From Bacillota bacterium (GTDB lineage: Bacteria; Bacillota; Clostridia; Christensenellales; Aristaeellaceae), in the NCBI GenBank assembly GCA_023443705.1, contig JAEZTD010000425.1, forward strand, positions 1 through 7,340: a DNA stretch of 7,340 nt. Reading direction: 5' to 3'. Positions 5,941-7,340 of the stretch are shown here, piece by piece. A program made the translations under genes and the position numbers. How positions within the stretch are numbered: position 1 is the stretch's first letter; each line of letters starts with the position of its first letter. Below the pieces are notes generated by a model, which had not been told where the DNA came from, did not search any database, and was given only the letters and a program-made list of their open reading frames with translations.

Positions 5941-5980
5941 ATAAAAACGACCGGAAGGCCATGGCCTTCCGGTCTTTTTT
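5941..5980. terminator. Bidirectional intrinsic terminator after the HPr-like gene
   Basis: A perfect 26-bp palindrome (5949-5974, GACCGGAAGGCC and its complement) is followed by six T on the + strand (5975-5980) and, read on the minus strand, by GTTTTTAT (5948-5941). It lies 14 nt after the stop of the minus-strand HPr-like gene and ends that transcript. The tails in both directions would also stop any transcript arriving from the other side. Confidence 0.88.
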
Positions 5981-5988
5981 AACGTTGC

Positions 5989-6219
5989 TTAGTTGATGAT
6001 GAACGGCTTGATTTCTTCCATCAGGTCTTCGCAATCGTCGTTGTACACTTCCAGGGTGATGGGGCGCGAAAGGTCCAGGCTGAAGATGCCCAGGATGGAC
6101 TTGGCGTCCACCACATGACGGCCGGCGCGAAGGTCGATGTCATAGGGGTGCCGATTGACGATGTTGACAAACGTCTTGACGTTTTCGGCCAAACTCAGCT
6201 TGATGTTGACAGCGCGCAT
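5989..6219 (-). CDS. HPr-family protein lacking the active-site histidine
   Basis: A 76-residue protein with the HPr fold signature but not the phosphotransfer site. Ungapped alignment to Bacillus HPr through KSILGIFSL (family KSIMGVMSL) places S41 at the regulatory Ser46. Leu10 then falls where the phosphorylated His15 should be, and Glu12 at Arg17. It therefore cannot act as an ordinary PTS phosphocarrier; a regulatory or binding role, possibly through Ser41, is inference. Other matches are IDLRAGRHVVDAKS in the middle and ITLEVYNDDCEDLMEEIKPF at the end. The start is chosen at 6219 because GAGG (6227-6230) lies 7 nt before it; an in-frame ATG at 6225, two codons upstream, would have a 1-nt spacer. 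The gene stands alone, with its own promoter and a strong terminator. Confidence 0.82.
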   Translation of the reverse strand: MRAVNIKLSLAENVKTFVNIVNRHPYDIDLRAGRHVVDAKSILGIFSLDLSRPITLEVYNDDCEDLMEEIKPFIIN

Positions 6220-6260
6220 AATCATACCTCACTTACATCCTCATTGAGTCCGCTGTCATC

Positions 6261-6290
6261 ACTATACATCCCCCCTGTGCGACATTTCAA
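6261..6290 (-). promoter_or_regulatory. SigA-type promoter for the HPr-like gene
   Basis: On the minus strand, TTGAAA (6290-6285) and TATAGT (6266-6261) are separated by 18 nt, each one base from consensus. Transcription would start near 6254, about 35 nt before the start codon at 6219. The spacing and placement fit the gene well. Confidence 0.6.
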
Positions 6291-6351
6291 GTGGTATTGG
6301 GTCATTTACCAAGTTTTAATTTGTAAGGATATGGATAAATGTATGAGGCCT

Positions 6352-6391
6352 AAAAAAAGTTGTTGACACGCGTCTTCCAGTTTGCTATAAT
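6352..6391 (+). promoter_or_regulatory. Consensus SigA promoter of the tRNA operon with upstream A-tract
   Basis: TTGACA (6363-6368) and TATAAT (6386-6391) are both perfect consensus hexamers, separated by an optimal 17 nt. A run of seven A (6352-6358) just upstream resembles an UP element that contacts the RNA polymerase alpha subunit. Transcription should start around 6397-6399, leaving a leader of about 45 nt before tRNA-Gln. Such strength suits a stable RNA operon. Confidence 0.9.
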
Positions 6392-6441
6392 ACCATTCGT
6401 CGGTCGGATGCGGCTGTCCAAGCGGCGTTCGGTTGACACCT

Positions 6442-6515
6442 TGCCGAATGGTGTAACGGTAGCACCTACGACTCTGACTCGTATTGTCTAGGTTCGAATC
6501 CTAGTTCGGCAGCCA
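6442..6515 (+). tRNA. tRNA-Gln, anticodon CTG
   Basis: A complete cloverleaf. The acceptor stem is TGCCGAA with TTCGGCA, the D stem GTGT with GCAC, the anticodon stem TACGA with TCGTA around the loop CTCTGAC, and the T arm CTAGG-TTCGAAT-CCTAG. The anticodon CTG (6474-6476) reads the codon CAG. G73 and a gene-encoded CCA (6513-6515) follow. In most Clostridia this tRNA is charged with Glu and then amidated by GatCAB; that is family knowledge, not visible here. Confidence 0.97.
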
Positions 6516-6520
6516 GACAT

Positions 6521-6595
6521 GCCTCCATGGTCAAGCGGTTAAGACGTCGCCCTCTCACGGCGAAAACAGGGGTTCGAGTCCCCTTGGAGGTGCCA
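6521..6595 (+). tRNA. tRNA-Glu, anticodon CTC
   Basis: The acceptor stem is GCCTCCA with TGGAGGT (a G-U first pair). The anticodon stem TCGCC/GGCGA (6547-6551, 6559-6563) closes the loop CTCTCAC, giving anticodon CTC (6554-6556) for codon GAG. The T arm contains GGTTCGAGTCC, and G73 is followed by an encoded CCA (6593-6595). It starts 5 nt after tRNA-Gln, so both are cut from one precursor. Confidence 0.97.
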
Positions 6596-6599
6596 ACGG

Positions 6600-6636
6600 A
6601 AAGCCCCTGAAATCGTAAGATTTCAGGGGCTTTTGC
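6600..6636 (+). terminator. Intrinsic terminator of the tRNA operon
   Basis: A perfect 15-bp stem, AAAGCCCCTGAAATC (6600-6614) with its complement (6619-6633), closes on a GTAA loop and ends in TTTT. It begins 5 nt after the tRNA-Glu CCA. Confidence 0.92.
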
Positions 6637-6679
6637 TATGTCTGCGGAGGCGTGCCTGCGCGGCGCGCAGAAGAAAGAG

Positions 6680-6717
6680 GGCATAACAAACGCGCCGGAA
6701 CCCTTTGGCTCCGGCGC
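6680..6717 (-). terminator. Possible terminator after the oxidoreductase gene
   Basis: GCGCCGGA (6692-6699) pairs with TCCGGCGC (6710-6717), with a possible CC/GG inner pair. On the minus strand it is followed by GTTTGTTATGC, a modest T-rich tail. It lies about 83 nt past the oxidoreductase stop at 6800. The 12-bp CCGGCGCCGCTC at 6711-6722 recurs at 6760-6771, offering an alternative pairing arm. Confidence 0.4.
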
Positions 6718-6799
6718 CGCTCAGCTCATCGACAGAATTCCCCGGGGGTCTGATCGCTCCCGGCGCCGCTCTTATAAAGCATTCGGCGTATTGGAAAGC

Positions 6800-7340
6800 C
6801 TACCCCTTCTCAACCTTCACGGCCCGGCCCTCCCGGGCGGCGCGGTCGGCGGCGAAGATGGCGCGCATGGCCTTCACGGCCTCGTCGCCCTCGGCGAGGG
6901 AAGGCGTGTTGGTGAGGATGCTCGCAACAAAGGCGTCGATGACGCCGGTGGAGCGGCGCTGGCCCGCGGTCTGCTCCTCGTTGGTGGTGATCCTGTCCAG
7001 TTCGAAGCGCTCCACGGTGCCGTCCCGCCTTTCCAGGATCAGCGACTGGCGCGGATCGTCGTAGACGCGCAGCACGCCCTTCGTGCCGTAGATGCGGGTA
7101 GAGTTGTCCTCCTGGCCGTAGAACGTCCAGCTGACGCGCAATACGCCCATGCCGCCGCTCGACAGCCGCATGACGCACACGGCGTTGTCGTCCACCGAGA
7201 TGGGCGCGCCGTCCGGGTATTTTTTGTCGAGGGTGTCCACGAAGGCGCTGACCTCGGTGATCTCCTGGCCCGTCAGGTAGTGGATCAGGTCGGCCTTGTG
7301 GATGCCCAGGTTCGCCAGCGCGCCGAAGGCGGCCTTGCTG
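6800..7340 (-). CDS. Gfo/Idh/MocA-family oxidoreductase, C-terminal part (5' end outside window)
   Basis: NAD(P)-dependent sugar or cyclitol dehydrogenase family; the substrate cannot be told. The frame is open to the right edge of the window, so only the last 179 residues are visible and the N-terminal Rossmann fold is missing. The visible start, GALANLGIHKADLIHYLTG, is the family's catalytic helix. Its conserved His is at visible residue 14, with Asp at 17; the usual Asp of D-x-G-x-H is Asn here. The beta-sheet dimerisation domain follows (DDNAVCVMRL, GGMGVLRVSWTF, TRIYGTKGVLRVYDD), then a C-terminal helix with GDEAVKAMRAIFAADRAAREG, as in the GFO_IDH_MocA C-terminal domain. The stop is TAG at 6802-6800. 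Confidence 0.9.
   Translation of the reverse strand, partial: SKAAFGALANLGIHKADLIHYLTGQEITEVSAFVDTLDKKYPDGAPISVDDNAVCVMRLSSGGMGVLRVSWTFYGQEDNSTRIYGTKGVLRVYDDPRQSLILERRDGTVERFELDRITTNEEQTAGQRRSTGVIDAFVASILTNTPSLAEGDEAVKAMRAIFAADRAAREGRAVKVEKG

Noticed and set aside
5801..6034. Minus-strand open frame of 77 codons between the HPr-like and coiled-coil genes
   Set aside because: It runs through the strong palindromic terminator and the extended -10 promoter and overlaps the ends of both genes, with no ribosome binding site.
6411..6440. Segment resembling a tRNA D arm (GTCCAAGCGG) upstream of tRNA-Gln, possibly a decayed tRNA
   Set aside because: No acceptor, anticodon or T stems can be built around it; the likeness is about ten bases.
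6466..6684. Minus-strand open frame of 72 codons opposite the tRNA genes
   Set aside because: It is antisense to both tRNAs and the terminator; such frames are routine artefacts over tRNA genes.

Overview
The window is GC-rich bacterial DNA, most likely from an uncultured member of the Clostridia (Bacillota). The evidence is a class 1B-type dihydroorotate dehydrogenase, a separate zinc-binding aspartate carbamoyltransferase regulatory chain (PyrI) next to PyrB, an HPr-family protein, strong GGAGG ribosome binding sites, SigA-type promoters and CCA-encoding tRNA genes. A family- or genus-level placement cannot be made from the sequence alone.

Positions 1-3311 (+ strand) hold the distal part of a pyrimidine biosynthesis operon in the order pyrD (5' end cut off), pyrF, pyrE, pyrB, pyrI. 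Every junction overlaps (11, 4, 1 and 1 nt), so the genes are probably one translationally coupled message. Together they encode four UMP-pathway enzymes (aspartate transcarbamoylase with its regulatory chain, dihydroorotate dehydrogenase, OMP synthase, OMP decarboxylase). Carbamoyl-phosphate synthase, dihydroorotase and the expected PyrK partner are not in view.

Positions 3312-3896 lie between the convergent pyr operon and the next gene. I see no convincing gene there. The stretch is packed with structure: two 64-bp direct repeats 96 bp apart, and about nine inverted repeats, several of them perfect and long.

Positions 3897-6225 hold three minus-strand genes. In transcription order they are an HPr-fold protein lacking the phosphorylatable histidine (own promoter and a perfect palindromic terminator), a membrane-anchored alanine-rich coiled-coil protein (own extended -10 promoter), and a secreted parvulin-type peptidyl-prolyl isomerase/foldase. 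The last two are probably co-transcribed and act at or outside the membrane.

Positions 6363-6636 (+) form a small tRNA operon: consensus promoter, tRNA-Gln(CTG), tRNA-Glu(CTC), intrinsic terminator. From 6800 to the right edge a minus-strand Gfo/Idh/MocA-family oxidoreductase begins outside the window.

Most of the window is ordinary housekeeping sequence. The items most worth a second look are the histidine-less HPr homologue, the repeat and hairpin island after pyrI, and the coiled-coil/foldase pair. I do not see a clear new multi-gene system.
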